This document shows, piece by piece, positions 8,645-17,294 of a stretch of 64,000 nucleotides of DNA. Origin of the DNA: a virus; IMG/VR virus record IMGVR_UViG_3300045125_000169, positions 1 through 64,000 of that record. One strand, 5' to 3'. The position numbers and the translations under genes were made by a program. Below the pieces are notes generated by a model. That model was not told the origin of the DNA. It saw only the letters and a program-made list of their open reading frames with translations, and ran no database searches. The first letter of the stretch is position 1; each line of letters opens with the position of its first letter.

Positions 8645-9946
8645 ATGTCGAAAATTCTGAATCAACAGCTTTATTCTAGGACGGTGTACGGTAGCGAGAA
8701 CGCTAACGGTACTCTCCGATTGGAAGCCACATCGAGTGCGAACAAAGGGACTGTTCAAGTTGTCAGTGCTGCCCTTGATTTAATCATCGCCTCCTTCACG
8801 GCTCGTGTGTCGCACTCAATTACGGCCAACAGAGACTATACTCTCCCAGACGTTTCGGGTGAAATTTTAGTTTCTGGTCGTTTTCTTTCGACAGGAGATA
8901 TGTTTTACGGGGGCACAACTCCCGGCACCGCTGAAGTGGTATATGGGACACCTGGGGGAGCTATGACTAGCGACCTCGCAGGTGTTCCCACCTGGGCGAC
9001 TGGTGCTCCTGGTCAAGTGCTGACGATAGACCCAGCCACGCTACAACCGATTTTCTTGGACGTTCCCGACGACCCTTCGATCGCTTCGGGAGCTTCCAAC
9101 AGTTTACCCATCTATATTGGTGAGAATAATAACCTTGCTCCCCTCACGACGGTAGGTAACCGCGTTTTCTTGTCTCCCAGTGGCACACCAGCCTGGGACT
9201 ATTTAACCGCAACCTATCTCAAAGCCAGTACCAATACGGCTCTCGATGTCGGGACTCCAGGGTATCTTTTGACCGCAAGCGGGGAAGGGGGCTTCGTTTG
9301 GCAGAAGCCAAACCCCTCTTGGATTCACCCAGGCCCCCAGTTCGCAATCCCTTTCTATTCAAATAATGGTATTGATACCGTTGTCTCCGCTTCAAACTTT
9401 TTTACAACCACACCATCCCAAAGGTCGATCGAGCTTCGCAACAACGGCAAGCTGCGTTTTTATGAAGCCTCGCTCAATGGGTCTAACTACCTAGAGTTTC
9501 GCGCCCCTGCTTCGATCGGTCCAGACACCGTTTGGATTTTACCGAATGCGGATGGGTCTGCGGGCTCGCAACTGCAAACCGATGGGGCTGGAAACCTTGC
9601 CTTTGTCGATAACGGGTCGGTAGCTTACGCTCAAGCCAACCAGCTTGCCTACTATGCGGTAACTGGAAACGATGTCGTTGGTTTGAGCACCACGCCCAGT
9701 CGCATTATGCTCTCGACATCCTCGGCGGCTCTTTCTTGGAGTCTTTTGAGCGCACAATATCTTTCGACCGCAGGTGGTTCTGCGCTAAGTAATGGTCTTC
9801 TGAACCAAGTGCTGGTTTCTAACGCAGATGGGTCTTTCTCCTGGGTCACGGCTACCGATCTCACGGGGGAAGTGAAGACCGGGAATGAAAACTATCTGGC
9901 CTTCTACCCTGCAACAGGTCGAGCCGTTCAAGGCAACACCTTTTAA
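8645..9946 (+). CDS. tail fibre-like virion protein A, N-terminal part
   Basis: A 433-aa Ser/Thr/Gly-rich beta protein. It contains the fibre-type repeat in which a ...FRAP... strand is followed by LP-x2-DG, then G-x2-L-x-TDG-x-GNL (for example LPNADGSAGSQLQTDG). The same repeat recurs in later frames at about 10060, 10600 and 13200. The frame breaks at 9946 (CCTTTTAAAG) and again near 10015 (G-rich run) and 10240, so this is the first piece of one gene running 8645..12438. Such repeats are found in phage fibre and adaptor proteins. The exact role is unknown. Confidence 0.7.
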   Translation: MSKILNQQLYSRTVYGSENANGTLRLEATSSANKGTVQVVSAALDLIIASFTARVSHSITANRDYTLPDVSGEILVSGRFLSTGDMFYGGTTPGTAEVVYGTPGGAMTSDLAGVPTWATGAPGQVLTIDPATLQPIFLDVPDDPSIASGASNSLPIYIGENNNLAPLTTVGNRVFLSPSGTPAWDYLTATYLKASTNTALDVGTPGYLLTASGEGGFVWQKPNPSWIHPGPQFAIPFYSNNGIDTVVSASNFFTTTPSQRSIELRNNGKLRFYEASLNGSNYLEFRAPASIGPDTVWILPNADGSAGSQLQTDGAGNLAFVDNGSVAYAQANQLAYYAVTGNDVVGLSTTPSRIMLSTSSAALSWSLLSAQYLSTAGGSALSNGLLNQVLVSNADGSFSWVTATDLTGEVKTGNENYLAFYPATGRAVQGNTF

Positions 9947-10022
9947 AGATTGACCCGCTTGGCAAAAAACTAATTCTTGACCCCACGGCTCTTCTTTCGT
10001 TTGCAGCAGTGGGGGTGGGGCG

Positions 10023-10262
10023 GTGTCTTTGGCCGCTAGGGCGAATGCCAACGTCGCCTTTACGCTTCCTGAGGTTGACGGACTTTTGGGCCATGCGGTT
10101 GTCACCGATGGGTCTGGCAATCTCTCCCTGACGGAAGTGGGCCGTGGTAATGTCGTAGCGTCCACTGTAAGCCGAAGCCTTGCCTTTTACACAGGTGTGG
10201 TGACGCCAGGGGATTTGGGCAAGTCCAATCCTTCGCCAATATTCAAGACCGGGTTTTACTGA
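10023..10262 (+). CDS. tail fibre-like protein A, second fragment
   Basis: A short in-frame piece carrying another copy of the fibre repeat (FTLPEVDGLLGHAVVTDGSG). It connects 8645..9946 to 10403..12070 once single-base indels near 10015 and 10240 are repaired. It is not an independent gene. Confidence 0.55.
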   Translation: MSLAARANANVAFTLPEVDGLLGHAVVTDGSGNLSLTEVGRGNVVASTVSRSLAFYTGVVTPGDLGKSNPSPIFKTGFY

Positions 10263-10402
10263 CAAACCCTGACAATGAAATTGAATGGCGGCTCTTAGAG
10301 CCTAAGCATCTTGACTCCACGGGGGCAGCAGACCCCACTAAGCTCTTAGGCACAGATGCTTCAGGCTTTGCGTGGATTGATCCGATCGATCTGACAGGTA
10401 AA

Positions 10403-12070
10403 GTGCGCGAGGGGCAAGCAACCTTTCTTGCCTACTACCCTGAAGACGGTCATGAAGTGGAATCCTCATCGTTTATAAAAATTGATGACGAGGGACACAC
10501 ACTCGATCTTTTGGCAAATGGCACGGCTCGTTTATTCGATTCCACCGATGAAAAATTCGTCGGGTTTAAATCACCGTCAAATCTTGCCCTCTCGACGACC
10601 TATACCGTTCCCGAAGTGGACGGTTATTCGGGGGATGTGCTTATCACCGATGGTAGCGGCAATTTACATTTTAGAACTTTAGAAACAGACTTAATTGGTC
10701 CTCCTGAGGACGGTACATACACCGATGGCTTATTTACAGACTTTACGAACACCACGAAAATTGGCGTTGTCGTCGATAGGTTCAATGAAGTTTTGAAAGC
10801 TCTAGCCCCACCTCCAGCCTCGAATCTGTCAAAAATATCTTTTTCGACGGCAACCGGAGCACCTGGGAAGTTGTCGTTCGGGACCACCAATGTCATCTCT
10901 GGCTATTCCAACGTCGGGACGGACCTTGGTGCAACGGCCATCAATGTCAACGGCCTTTTTGGGACGGGCTCGCAGCTTAAGGGTATTTATGCACCGATCA
11001 GCATCTCTGGTGTTGTCGCAGGTGGTGCCCCTGCCCATGCCTATGCCTATCCAGAGGCCGCTTTTGGTGATGGGGACAAGGGAACTCTACAACTGGAGGT
11101 CAACGGCACGGTAGTTCATACCGTAGACCTCACAAGTTTTGTGTCTGGTTCCTCTGGGAATAGCAACGGATCAGGGTTTTTCCTGTCTGCTCCTCAAGCG
11201 GTGACATTTCAAGATGGGACTCCTCTTGACCTTTTCAAATATCGTACTGGCCTCTGGTCCGTGTCTGTGTTGGACCAAAGAAATGGTTGGAACTACATTC
11301 GAGTGACTCATCAGGTTTACCCAACTGTCAGTCGAACAACCAACTACTTTGAATGGGTGAATGACGCGGACACAACACCCGTTAGTTTCAGTTCGGCAAC
11401 CCTTCGCAGCTTGACGTTGACGGGCAGTCGCTACCTGTCGGGTGTACGGTATTACACTGGTGGTACGGCTCTATACGATATTTCCTTCTCCAACGCTTAC
11501 CGAGACACTTATAGTCCATCGTCGTCGGCGATCTCCCATCCTACCTCGATTAACTGTAGTCTTGCGAGCGAGCCACTGCCAAGTACAACAAACGAAACCA
11601 AAGTCGTATCGATTGCTGGAAAACTGATAAACATCTCCCCCGAAGCAGACAACCGCATCCTTGGTGGTGACATAGCCGTTTCCACGCAGGTGTTGAGGAC
11701 CGTACAAGGTGCGGCCACGAGCGATATTGCCTACGCGGGATGGAAGATTCTCCTAGACAGTAACACTCCTAGTGCGACTGCTTTAGTCGAAGATTTTGAA
11801 GGTGAAGCCTACAGGCAGCAATCCTCTTTGGATCTTACGGCTTTGGGTTATAGCTCTTCACCGAATAGTGGTCCTGCAAATTGGGACTCTACCGCACCGC
11901 TTACCGATGGTCTTCTCGTCTATGATGGAACGCTTCGCTATCCCTTGCAGGGGCTTTCGGCTGGGGACTTCAGAAACAAGCCTGATGGCAATTTGAATGG
12001 GCCGACTTCCCCAGGTGGTTACAGTGGCAACCCCAATTATGGGTCGATGACAGGGAAAAAGTTTATCTAA
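10403..12070 (+). CDS. tail fibre-like protein A, third fragment (module X1)
   Basis: A 555-aa piece with a fibre repeat (YTVPEVDGYSGDVLITDGSG) followed by a ~500-residue module beginning GPPEDGTYTDGLFTD. The whole module is repeated in the next gene (13160..15037). The true upstream frame runs in from about 10245 (FQDRVLLTNPDNEIEW). The frame breaks at 12058 on an A5 run and continues -1 into 12115..12438. Confidence 0.65.
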   Translation: MREGQATFLAYYPEDGHEVESSSFIKIDDEGHTLDLLANGTARLFDSTDEKFVGFKSPSNLALSTTYTVPEVDGYSGDVLITDGSGNLHFRTLETDLIGPPEDGTYTDGLFTDFTNTTKIGVVVDRFNEVLKALAPPPASNLSKISFSTATGAPGKLSFGTTNVISGYSNVGTDLGATAINVNGLFGTGSQLKGIYAPISISGVVAGGAPAHAYAYPEAAFGDGDKGTLQLEVNGTVVHTVDLTSFVSGSSGNSNGSGFFLSAPQAVTFQDGTPLDLFKYRTGLWSVSVLDQRNGWNYIRVTHQVYPTVSRTTNYFEWVNDADTTPVSFSSATLRSLTLTGSRYLSGVRYYTGGTALYDISFSNAYRDTYSPSSSAISHPTSINCSLASEPLPSTTNETKVVSIAGKLINISPEADNRILGGDIAVSTQVLRTVQGAATSDIAYAGWKILLDSNTPSATALVEDFEGEAYRQQSSLDLTALGYSSSPNSGPANWDSTAPLTDGLLVYDGTLRYPLQGLSAGDFRNKPDGNLNGPTSPGGYSGNPNYGSMTGKKFI

Positions 12071-12438
12071 GATACTTCCATACAGGCGATGCAAAGCAGA
12101 ACTTTATTCTAAATGTGACCTGTACGGACACAACCTTTGTTGCGGCCTCGAATCGTGGCTCTCTGATAGGCAATAACGTGACTCTGGAAATTGTTGCTCC
12201 CAACATCACAGTCAATGATTCTAACATCGTAGAATGGAAGGATTGTGTAACACCCTATACAATCGATGCGGATATTGGTGCTTATGCCGCAACGTATGGT
12301 GAGGTCATCCCGACAAATTGGGGGATCACTCTTGGAACGAAATCTACGGCCAATTCTTCTTATGTAGTCGTCATTCGCATCACGGCCCCTGCTACCTGGA
12401 CTGGAAACATCAGTAACATAACCTTGAGCCCCATTTGA
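10550..12438 (+). repeat. fibre module X, copy 1 (direct repeat with 13160..15037)
   Basis: About 1.9 kb coding for one fibre repeat plus a ~600-residue module. Protein landmarks occur in the same order in copy 2: GTYTDGLFTD, VDRFNEVLKALAPP, GSRYLSGVRYYT, EDFEGEAYRQQSSL, PTSPGGYSGNP and YLRYFHT. Identity is partial, indicating an older duplication followed by divergence. Confidence 0.8.
12115..12438 (+). CDS. tail fibre-like protein A, C-terminal fragment
   Basis: Continues fragment 10403..12070 after a -1 shift in GGGAAAAAG: the joined reading is GKK-VYLRYFHTGDAKQNF. It contains ASNRGSL-x2-NNVTLEI and a C-terminal GTKSTANS / RITAPATWTGN motif, repeated almost unchanged at 14708..15037. It ends gene A. 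Confidence 0.6.
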   Translation: MTCTDTTFVAASNRGSLIGNNVTLEIVAPNITVNDSNIVEWKDCVTPYTIDADIGAYAATYGEVIPTNWGITLGTKSTANSSYVVVIRITAPATWTGNISNITLSPI

Positions 12439-12451
12439 TTTGAGGTCATAA

Positions 12452-13735
12452 ATGTCCTTTCTAACAACGACTCTAGCTAAGGCAGCGTTTAAAAAATCGT
12501 TGGGTAAGGCGCACACCTCTAATGAGAAAGACCTTGCTAACGAGGCGTTACCGTCGTCTTTCACCTTAAGTTCTAAGGATATTTTTGCCGACGATATTCC
12601 CAAGCTCCCTTCTATCGCAGTCAGCCAGGGCATCGCGTTAGAGTGTAAAGACACCTATCCGTTGAACCTATCTTTGGACGAGACCTCAAACGGTAACGCC
12701 TACTTTGTCGTTGTTCCTGATGATCCTGCTCATCCTTTGAAAACAAAAGACAATCCCCTGACGGGTCTAAAATACAAAACAGGTGATCGGGTCACCCGCA
12801 TTATTCCTCAATTTTACGGTGATCGCTATCGCCCTGTGCTGAAAAAAAGTGGTTTTGAAATTCCACCTTTGGCTTCTGAAAATTGGTTTCTTGATTCGTT
12901 CGCTGGTGTTTTGAACAGCGAGGTGGATCTCAACCTCGGGACTGTTGGGACCCTGGAGTGCTATGTCTATATCGGGACCATGCTCAATAATGCGGTCAAC
13001 GACATCATTCTAGGTGGAGGAAGCCCAGGAGATCTTGCAGTATATCACGCCGACCGCCAAGTGGGGCCTGAGCACAACGTCACCTATACATCAGTATCCT
13101 CTGCTTCAAAACTCAGTCTAAGAAATAATACAGCACTTACGTTTCTGCCCACATCATCGAGTCTCAGCGTAAGTCTGAACGTCAGTACGTCTCTATCGAA
13201 TAATGTAGCTTTTGTTCTCCCAACGTCGGACGGTGACTCTGGGTCTGTTCTGAAAACGGATGGTAGCGGTCAACTCTATTTTGGTTCGATGAGCATCGGC
13301 CCCGCAGAAGATGGTTCCTACACAGATGGGCTTTTCACCGATATCACCTCAGATACAGGGATAGGTACGGTAGTTGACCGCTTTAATGAAGTCCTGAAAG
13401 CCTTAGCCCCACCCCTGCGTCGTCTCTCTCGGCTATCACCGATTTCAAACGCTGCTGGAGCTTCGGCCAAATTATCTTTCGGATCAACCAACACGATCGC
13501 TGGATATGCCAACGTCGGTGCGGATGCAGGTCAAAGCTCCCTAGATATCAATGCGAACATTCCCTGCATCAGGCCAAAGGCGCGGTATTTACACTCGCCA
13601 GACTCATTTCGGGAGTTGTCGCAGGGGGAGTTGCGGCTCACTCGTATTCATACCCGGCAAACGCTTTTGGCGATGCCGACCAGGGAACTTTGCAACTTGA
13701 AATTAACGGAAGCCTTGCTCACAGTGTCAACCTAG
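12452..13735 (+). CDS. tail fibre-like virion protein B, N-terminal part (modules Y1 + X2)
   Basis: Starts MSFLTTTLAKAAFKKSLGKAHTSN 14 nt after gene A. Residues 1-185 form module Y, which recurs at the start of the next gene (15050). Landmarks are KTGDRVTRIIPQ and SEVDLNLGTVGTLECYV. A fibre repeat (FVLPTSDGDSGSVLKTDGSG) and module X2 follow. The printed frame is wrong after about 13560: the correct frame is HQAKGAVFTLARLISGVVAG, continuing into 13690..13932. The gene as a whole spans 12452..15037 with several single-base breaks. Confidence 0.65.
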   Translation: MSFLTTTLAKAAFKKSLGKAHTSNEKDLANEALPSSFTLSSKDIFADDIPKLPSIAVSQGIALECKDTYPLNLSLDETSNGNAYFVVVPDDPAHPLKTKDNPLTGLKYKTGDRVTRIIPQFYGDRYRPVLKKSGFEIPPLASENWFLDSFAGVLNSEVDLNLGTVGTLECYVYIGTMLNNAVNDIILGGGSPGDLAVYHADRQVGPEHNVTYTSVSSASKLSLRNNTALTFLPTSSSLSVSLNVSTSLSNNVAFVLPTSDGDSGSVLKTDGSGQLYFGSMSIGPAEDGSYTDGLFTDITSDTGIGTVVDRFNEVLKALAPPLRRLSRLSPISNAAGASAKLSFGSTNTIAGYANVGADAGQSSLDINANIPCIRPKARYLHSPDSFRELSQGELRLTRIHTRQTLLAMPTRELCNLKLTEALLTVST

Positions 13736-13932
13736 CAACTTTCACATCAGGTTCCTCACTCGCGGCTTCAGGTTCGGGTTTCACGTTGAGTGCTGCGACC
13801 TCGGTTAAATTTCAGGACGGCACGTCTTTAGACCTTTTAAATATCGTACAGGAACATGGACCATCAGTGGGTCTAGTCAAAGGGCTGGTTGGAACTATGC
13901 CCGCGTCAAACATATTATCGGCACCAATGTAA
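13690..13932 (+). CDS. fibre-like protein B, fragment 2
   Basis: Piece of module X2 (LEINGSLAHSVNLATFTSGS), matching LEVNGTVVHTVDLTSFVSGS of copy 1. The frame is lost at about 13850. It is not a separate gene. Confidence 0.5.
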   Translation: MQLEINGSLAHSVNLATFTSGSSLAASGSGFTLSAATSVKFQDGTSLDLLNIVQEHGPSVGLVKGLVGTMPASNILSAPM

Positions 13933-14009
13933 GAACCACAAATTATTTTGAATGGATTATCGACGATGAGACCACTGCGACATCGTTCACGGGTGCCTCT
14001 CTTACTAAC

Positions 14010-14321
14010 TTGACTTTGAGTGGTAGCCGCTATCTCAGCGGTGTGCGGTATTATACTGCGGGCTCGGCTCAATACAGTGTGACGATTCAAAACGCTTACC
14101 GAAACACGTATTCGACTTCCTCGACCGCGATCTCTCATACAGGCACAAATTGTACGCTATCGGCCCAAGCCTTGCCCAACATGGCTTTGGAAAGTGATAC
14201 CGTTCCGATTGTGAATAAAACGGCGACGATCTCGCCTTCGTCTAATAATCAGGATTCTTGGGGCGGATCTTTCGGTTTCGACTACGGTGCAGCGATCGAT
14301 TCAAGCGGCAGTCACCAGTAG
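14010..14321 (+). CDS. fibre-like protein B, fragment 3
   Basis: Piece of module X2 containing GSRYLSGVRYYTAGSAQYS, matching copy 1. The frame is lost again near 14250-14330. It is not a separate gene. Confidence 0.5.
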   Translation: MTLSGSRYLSGVRYYTAGSAQYSVTIQNAYRNTYSTSSTAISHTGTNCTLSAQALPNMALESDTVPIVNKTATISPSSNNQDSWGGSFGFDYGAAIDSSGSHQ

Positions 14322-14336
14322 CCTTGCGACAGGTGG

Positions 14337-14669
14337 ATGGCGCGATCTTATTGGACGCCAAATACCACCAGTGCCACCGATCTTTATGAGGATTTTAAAG
14401 GCGAAGGTTATCGGCAACAATCCTCGTTGTCGCTATCTAGCCTTTCTTACGGTTCGGGAGCGAACAACGGCCCTGCGAACTGGGATTCGACCCAGGCTCT
14501 CACCGATGGTCTTCTGATCTATGCGGGCGGTTTGCGCTACCCGAGAACAGGTCTGAATAACGGTAATTTCAAACGGGTGGATGAGGGCAACACCTTCGGC
14601 CCGACTAACCCTGGGGGTTATGCCGGAAACCCAGACTATTCAACCGTTACAGGCGAAAAACCTATCTGA
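14337..14669 (+). CDS. fibre-like protein B, fragment 4
   Basis: Piece of module X2 (YEDFKGEGYRQQSSLSLSSL, NNGPANWDSTQALTDGLLIY). It stops at TGEKPI on an A5 run, the same place where copy 1 stops (TGKKFI). The -1 frame continues TYLRYFYTTTPRQNF into the last fragment. Confidence 0.5.
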   Translation: MARSYWTPNTTSATDLYEDFKGEGYRQQSSLSLSSLSYGSGANNGPANWDSTQALTDGLLIYAGGLRYPRTGLNNGNFKRVDEGNTFGPTNPGGYAGNPDYSTVTGEKPI

Positions 14670-14707
14670 GGTATTTCTACACCACAACTCCCAGGCAGAA
14701 CTTTGTC

Positions 14708-15037
14708 TTGAATGTGACGTCCTCCTCGACAAATTTTGTCGCGTCATCCAACCGTGGTTCTTTATCGTCGAACAACGTCACCTTAGAAATCCTGGCCCCA
14801 GGTATTACACTCGATGGAAGCGGAAATGTAGTTTGGAAGGATTGTGTCACCGCGTATACCACGGATGCTGCCGTGGGTGCCTATGCCGCAACCTTTGGTA
14901 ATACCATTCCGACAAACTGGGGTCTTACCTTGGGCACCAAATCAACAGCGAACTCTGGGTTTGCTATCGTCTTGCGCATCACGGCCCCTGCCTCTTGGAC
15001 GGGGAATATCAGCGCCCTCACATTGACACTGCTCTAA
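14708..15037 (+). CDS. fibre-like protein B, C-terminal fragment
   Basis: C-terminal part of module X2, close to 12115..12438 (ASSNRGSLSSNNVTLEI, GTKSTANSGF, RITAPASWTGN). It ends gene B, 12 nt before the next ATG. Confidence 0.55.
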   Translation: MNVTSSSTNFVASSNRGSLSSNNVTLEILAPGITLDGSGNVVWKDCVTAYTTDAAVGAYAATFGNTIPTNWGLTLGTKSTANSGFAIVLRITAPASWTGNISALTLTLL

Positions 15038-15049
15038 GGAGTCTCTGTT

Positions 15050-15241
15050 ATGGCTTTTAGTGTAACGACGTTGGCAAAAGCAGCTTTTAAAAAGGCTTTC
15101 GGAAAAGCTCATACGTCCAATAGTAAAGAGATTGGTAACGAGTCGATTCCCTCGTCCTTGCCCTTAGGGACCAAGGATATTTTTGGGCAAAACATTGCGC
15201 AAGATCCCAGTAGTGCCGTGGCACAAGGGGTCGCAGCTTGA
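15050..15241 (+). CDS. virion protein C, N-terminal part (module Y2)
   Basis: Begins MAFSVTTLAKAAFKKAFGKA after AAGGAG, a second copy of module Y from the start of gene B. The frame is lost at about 15230, and after repair the protein continues through 15183..15476 and 15509..15994. Gene C as a whole spans 15050..16686. Confidence 0.6.
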   Translation: MAFSVTTLAKAAFKKAFGKAHTSNSKEIGNESIPSSLPLGTKDIFGQNIAQDPSSAVAQGVAA

Positions 15242-15476
15242 TTGTCGTGGGGCCAACGGTCTCAGTCTGACACTAGACGCGACCTCGACGGGGAAAGCCT
15301 ATTTTGCCGTAGTCCCATCGTCGCCAACGCATCCTCTCAAAGGACTATATCAACCCGACCACCGGAAAAAATATCAAACGGGTGATCGGGTCACCCGCAT
15401 CATCCCGCAGACCTTCGGTGATGATTATCGTCCCATCATCCTTAAAGGGGCGACGGAAGTTACACCTTCGCCATAG
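15183..15476 (+). CDS. virion protein C, module Y2 continuation
   Basis: Carries SLTLDATSTGKAYFAVV and YQTGDRVTRIIPQ, aligning with module Y1. Between them a short stretch is out of frame: the expected KDYINPTTGKKYQTGD lies in another frame, so two compensating indels are present. It is not an independent gene. Confidence 0.5.
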   Translation: MGKTLRKIPVVPWHKGSQLDCRGANGLSLTLDATSTGKAYFAVVPSSPTHPLKGLYQPDHRKKYQTGDRVTRIIPQTFGDDYRPIILKGATEVTPSP

Positions 15477-15508
15477 AAAATTGGGTTTTTGACACGGTAG
15501 CTGGTGTT

Positions 15509-15994
15509 TTGACCAGCGAAGTTGATCTTAACTTAGGCGCTACTGGGAAAGTAGAGTGTTACGTTTTTGTCGGGCAAATGCTCAACGAATCGATTGGCAA
15601 GCAAGGGGCTGTTGCCTTAAGCGAAGGTGCCAAAACGGTCACCGTTATTTTTGATGAACCCTTCGATCAAACTCCTGGTGTGGTCCAGGTTCAATGGTGC
15701 TTTGCCCCGACTCTGACAACTCCGGGAATTATTCCAACGGTCACCGTCGATCAAATTACCCGCGAGGGTTTTGTGGCGCGGTGGAGTCATGCCGTTGGCT
15801 TAGGCTATATCATTCGCTGGGAGGCGGCTGTTTTAGCAGGAGATGACTTAGACACCATCGCTCTCAAAGCCTTTTTGTCTCCTAAAGACTATGGAGCACA
15901 GATCTTGGCAGTGCCTCTCGACGTTCTTACCAGTGCCGTGTCGCCAACGTCTTTAGGTTACACGGCATCCTATGTCCATAAGTCATTCGTCTAA
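15509..15994 (+). CDS. virion protein C, middle part
   Basis: Starts with the end of module Y (SEVDLNLGATGKVECYV), then a beta-rich domain not present in gene B. After 15960 the true frame reads HGYFAGGLNTSSGPK and joins the propeller-like part at 16045. Confidence 0.6.
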   Translation: MTSEVDLNLGATGKVECYVFVGQMLNESIGKQGAVALSEGAKTVTVIFDEPFDQTPGVVQVQWCFAPTLTTPGIIPTVTVDQITREGFVARWSHAVGLGYIIRWEAAVLAGDDLDTIALKAFLSPKDYGAQILAVPLDVLTSAVSPTSLGYTASYVHKSFV

Positions 15995-16044
15995 AACCCA
16001 CGGTTATTTTGCAGGTGGATTGAATACCTCTTCTGGGCCCAAAA

Positions 16045-16686
16045 TTGGATAGTATTCAGAAATTTTCTTATAGCACAGAGTCGATATCGTCTATGTCCAA
16101 CACTTTGCCAACAGCCAGGGCTAAAGGTGCGTCTACGGGCTATCGCTTGAAAACCTTTATCGCAGGCGGTCAAACGAGCAATCCTTCCGACTTAGGTATT
16201 GTATCTTTTTCATCTTCTACTGACAGTGCTCAAAACCTTTCTGTTAGTTTGCCTTCAGCTTCGGTTGCTAAAGGTTCTAGTAATGATTATGGCAGTGGTT
16301 ATGTTGCTTTAAATACAGGATCGACTTCCGTGATTGACTTTATGAGCGAAACTGTCAGCGTTGGTCCTAATTTAGGTTTCACTGATGTCTCTACTGGTTG
16401 CAACGACACCAGTTCGGGAGTAGCCTATTTCGGAAGAGACACTACAAATACCGTTACAACTTTGGAATATGCCACGAGCACCGTCTCGGAATTGGCATCC
16501 TCACTGACAGCTTCTTCCGTAGGTCAAAGCTGTAGTTTTAACAGTCTCACCCAAGGTTTTTTTGTAGGGTCTGAAGGCGTAGATCAACTTGATTTTTCAA
16601 CAGGCACGATCACCGCAGTGAGCTTAGGTTTAAGTGCAGCAAATTCGGCTGAATGTACCGCAGTCCAATCACAAGGTCTACTCTAA
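16045..16686 (+). CDS. virion protein C, kelch/propeller-like C-terminal domain
   Basis: About 210 residues of repeating units of the form GYFAGG / I-x-K-F-x-[YF]-x-T-x-[ST] / L-x2-A-R (DSIQKFSYSTESIS, LEYATSTVSELA, LDFSTGTITAV). This repeat class is frequent in phage tail-fibre and receptor-contact proteins and resembles kelch-like beta-propeller blades. The TTG shown is internal, because the domain belongs to the gene starting at 15050. The stop overlaps the next start (TAATG). Confidence 0.65.
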   Translation: MDSIQKFSYSTESISSMSNTLPTARAKGASTGYRLKTFIAGGQTSNPSDLGIVSFSSSTDSAQNLSVSLPSASVAKGSSNDYGSGYVALNTGSTSVIDFMSETVSVGPNLGFTDVSTGCNDTSSGVAYFGRDTTNTVTTLEYATSTVSELASSLTASSVGQSCSFNSLTQGFFVGSEGVDQLDFSTGTITAVSLGLSAANSAECTAVQSQGLL

Positions 16687-17291
16687 TGCTCGATATTGAT
16701 GATCTCATCGCAAAGCTCGATCAGTATAAGCCTCTGCAAACTTATGCCTTTGGTCATACTCCCGTGCAGATTACCCATTTCAAGACGATGCAGCAAAATG
16801 GGTCCGAACTCTTTGAGTATTGGCACCATGTCCTACAGCTTCGCACTCTGCGTGATTCGTTAGAGGAGATGGAACTGCAAAGAGATGATATCCAGCATGA
16901 GATCACGGTCTGCGAAAAAATATGGCCTTTTTGGAACTTTTCAGAAAGGCAACGAAAGATTCCTCGTTTAATATTTCAGCTTCGCAAGATCAACCGCACT
17001 TTAGTTGAGAAAGCTAGGGAAGCTAAGACTCATTACGATATTTTGAAAACCCAATACAGTAAGTTTGAAGATTTGCGAGAAGAAGAGATTTTAGAGCAAG
17101 ACAAAGAATACTGGGCTCATCGCTTAGGTAAGCAACTTGCCACAAGTCGGATGAGCCGAGCTTTAGGTGTTGGCGAAGGCGAGCTTGCAGCAGTGTTATC
17201 GCTCCCAAAAGAAGAGCAGCAAAAGATATTACAATCCATGGCTCATTCAATAGAAGACAGTATGCTTTTACCCTCTAATAAGAGTGTATAG
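16686..17291 (+). CDS. coiled-coil virion-associated protein (hypothetical)
   Basis: About 201 aa from the ATG at 16686, which overlaps the stop of the upstream gene (TAATG, translational coupling). Strongly helical with heptad-like stretches around residues 50-140 rich in Glu, Lys, Arg and Leu. No known family recognised. Its position in the structural operon before the sheath suggests a tail or neck role. Confidence 0.65.
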   Translation: MLDIDDLIAKLDQYKPLQTYAFGHTPVQITHFKTMQQNGSELFEYWHHVLQLRTLRDSLEEMELQRDDIQHEITVCEKIWPFWNFSERQRKIPRLIFQLRKINRTLVEKAREAKTHYDILKTQYSKFEDLREEEILEQDKEYWAHRLGKQLATSRMSRALGVGEGELAAVLSLPKEEQQKILQSMAHSIEDSMLLPSNKSV

Positions 17292-17294
17292 ATT

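Larger units (their letters stand above)
13160..15037 (+). repeat. fibre module X, copy 2
   Basis: Partner of 10550..12438. Landmarks: GSYTDGLFTD, VDRFNEVLKALAPP, GSRYLSGVRYYT, EDFKGEGYRQQSSL, PTNPGGYAGNP, YLRYFYT. This copy has more reading-frame breaks than copy 1. Confidence 0.8.

Noticed and set aside
12109-12654. 181-aa minus-strand ORF across the end of fibre gene A and the start of gene B
   Set aside because: Overlaps two plus-strand genes whose modules are confirmed by duplication. No homologue features.
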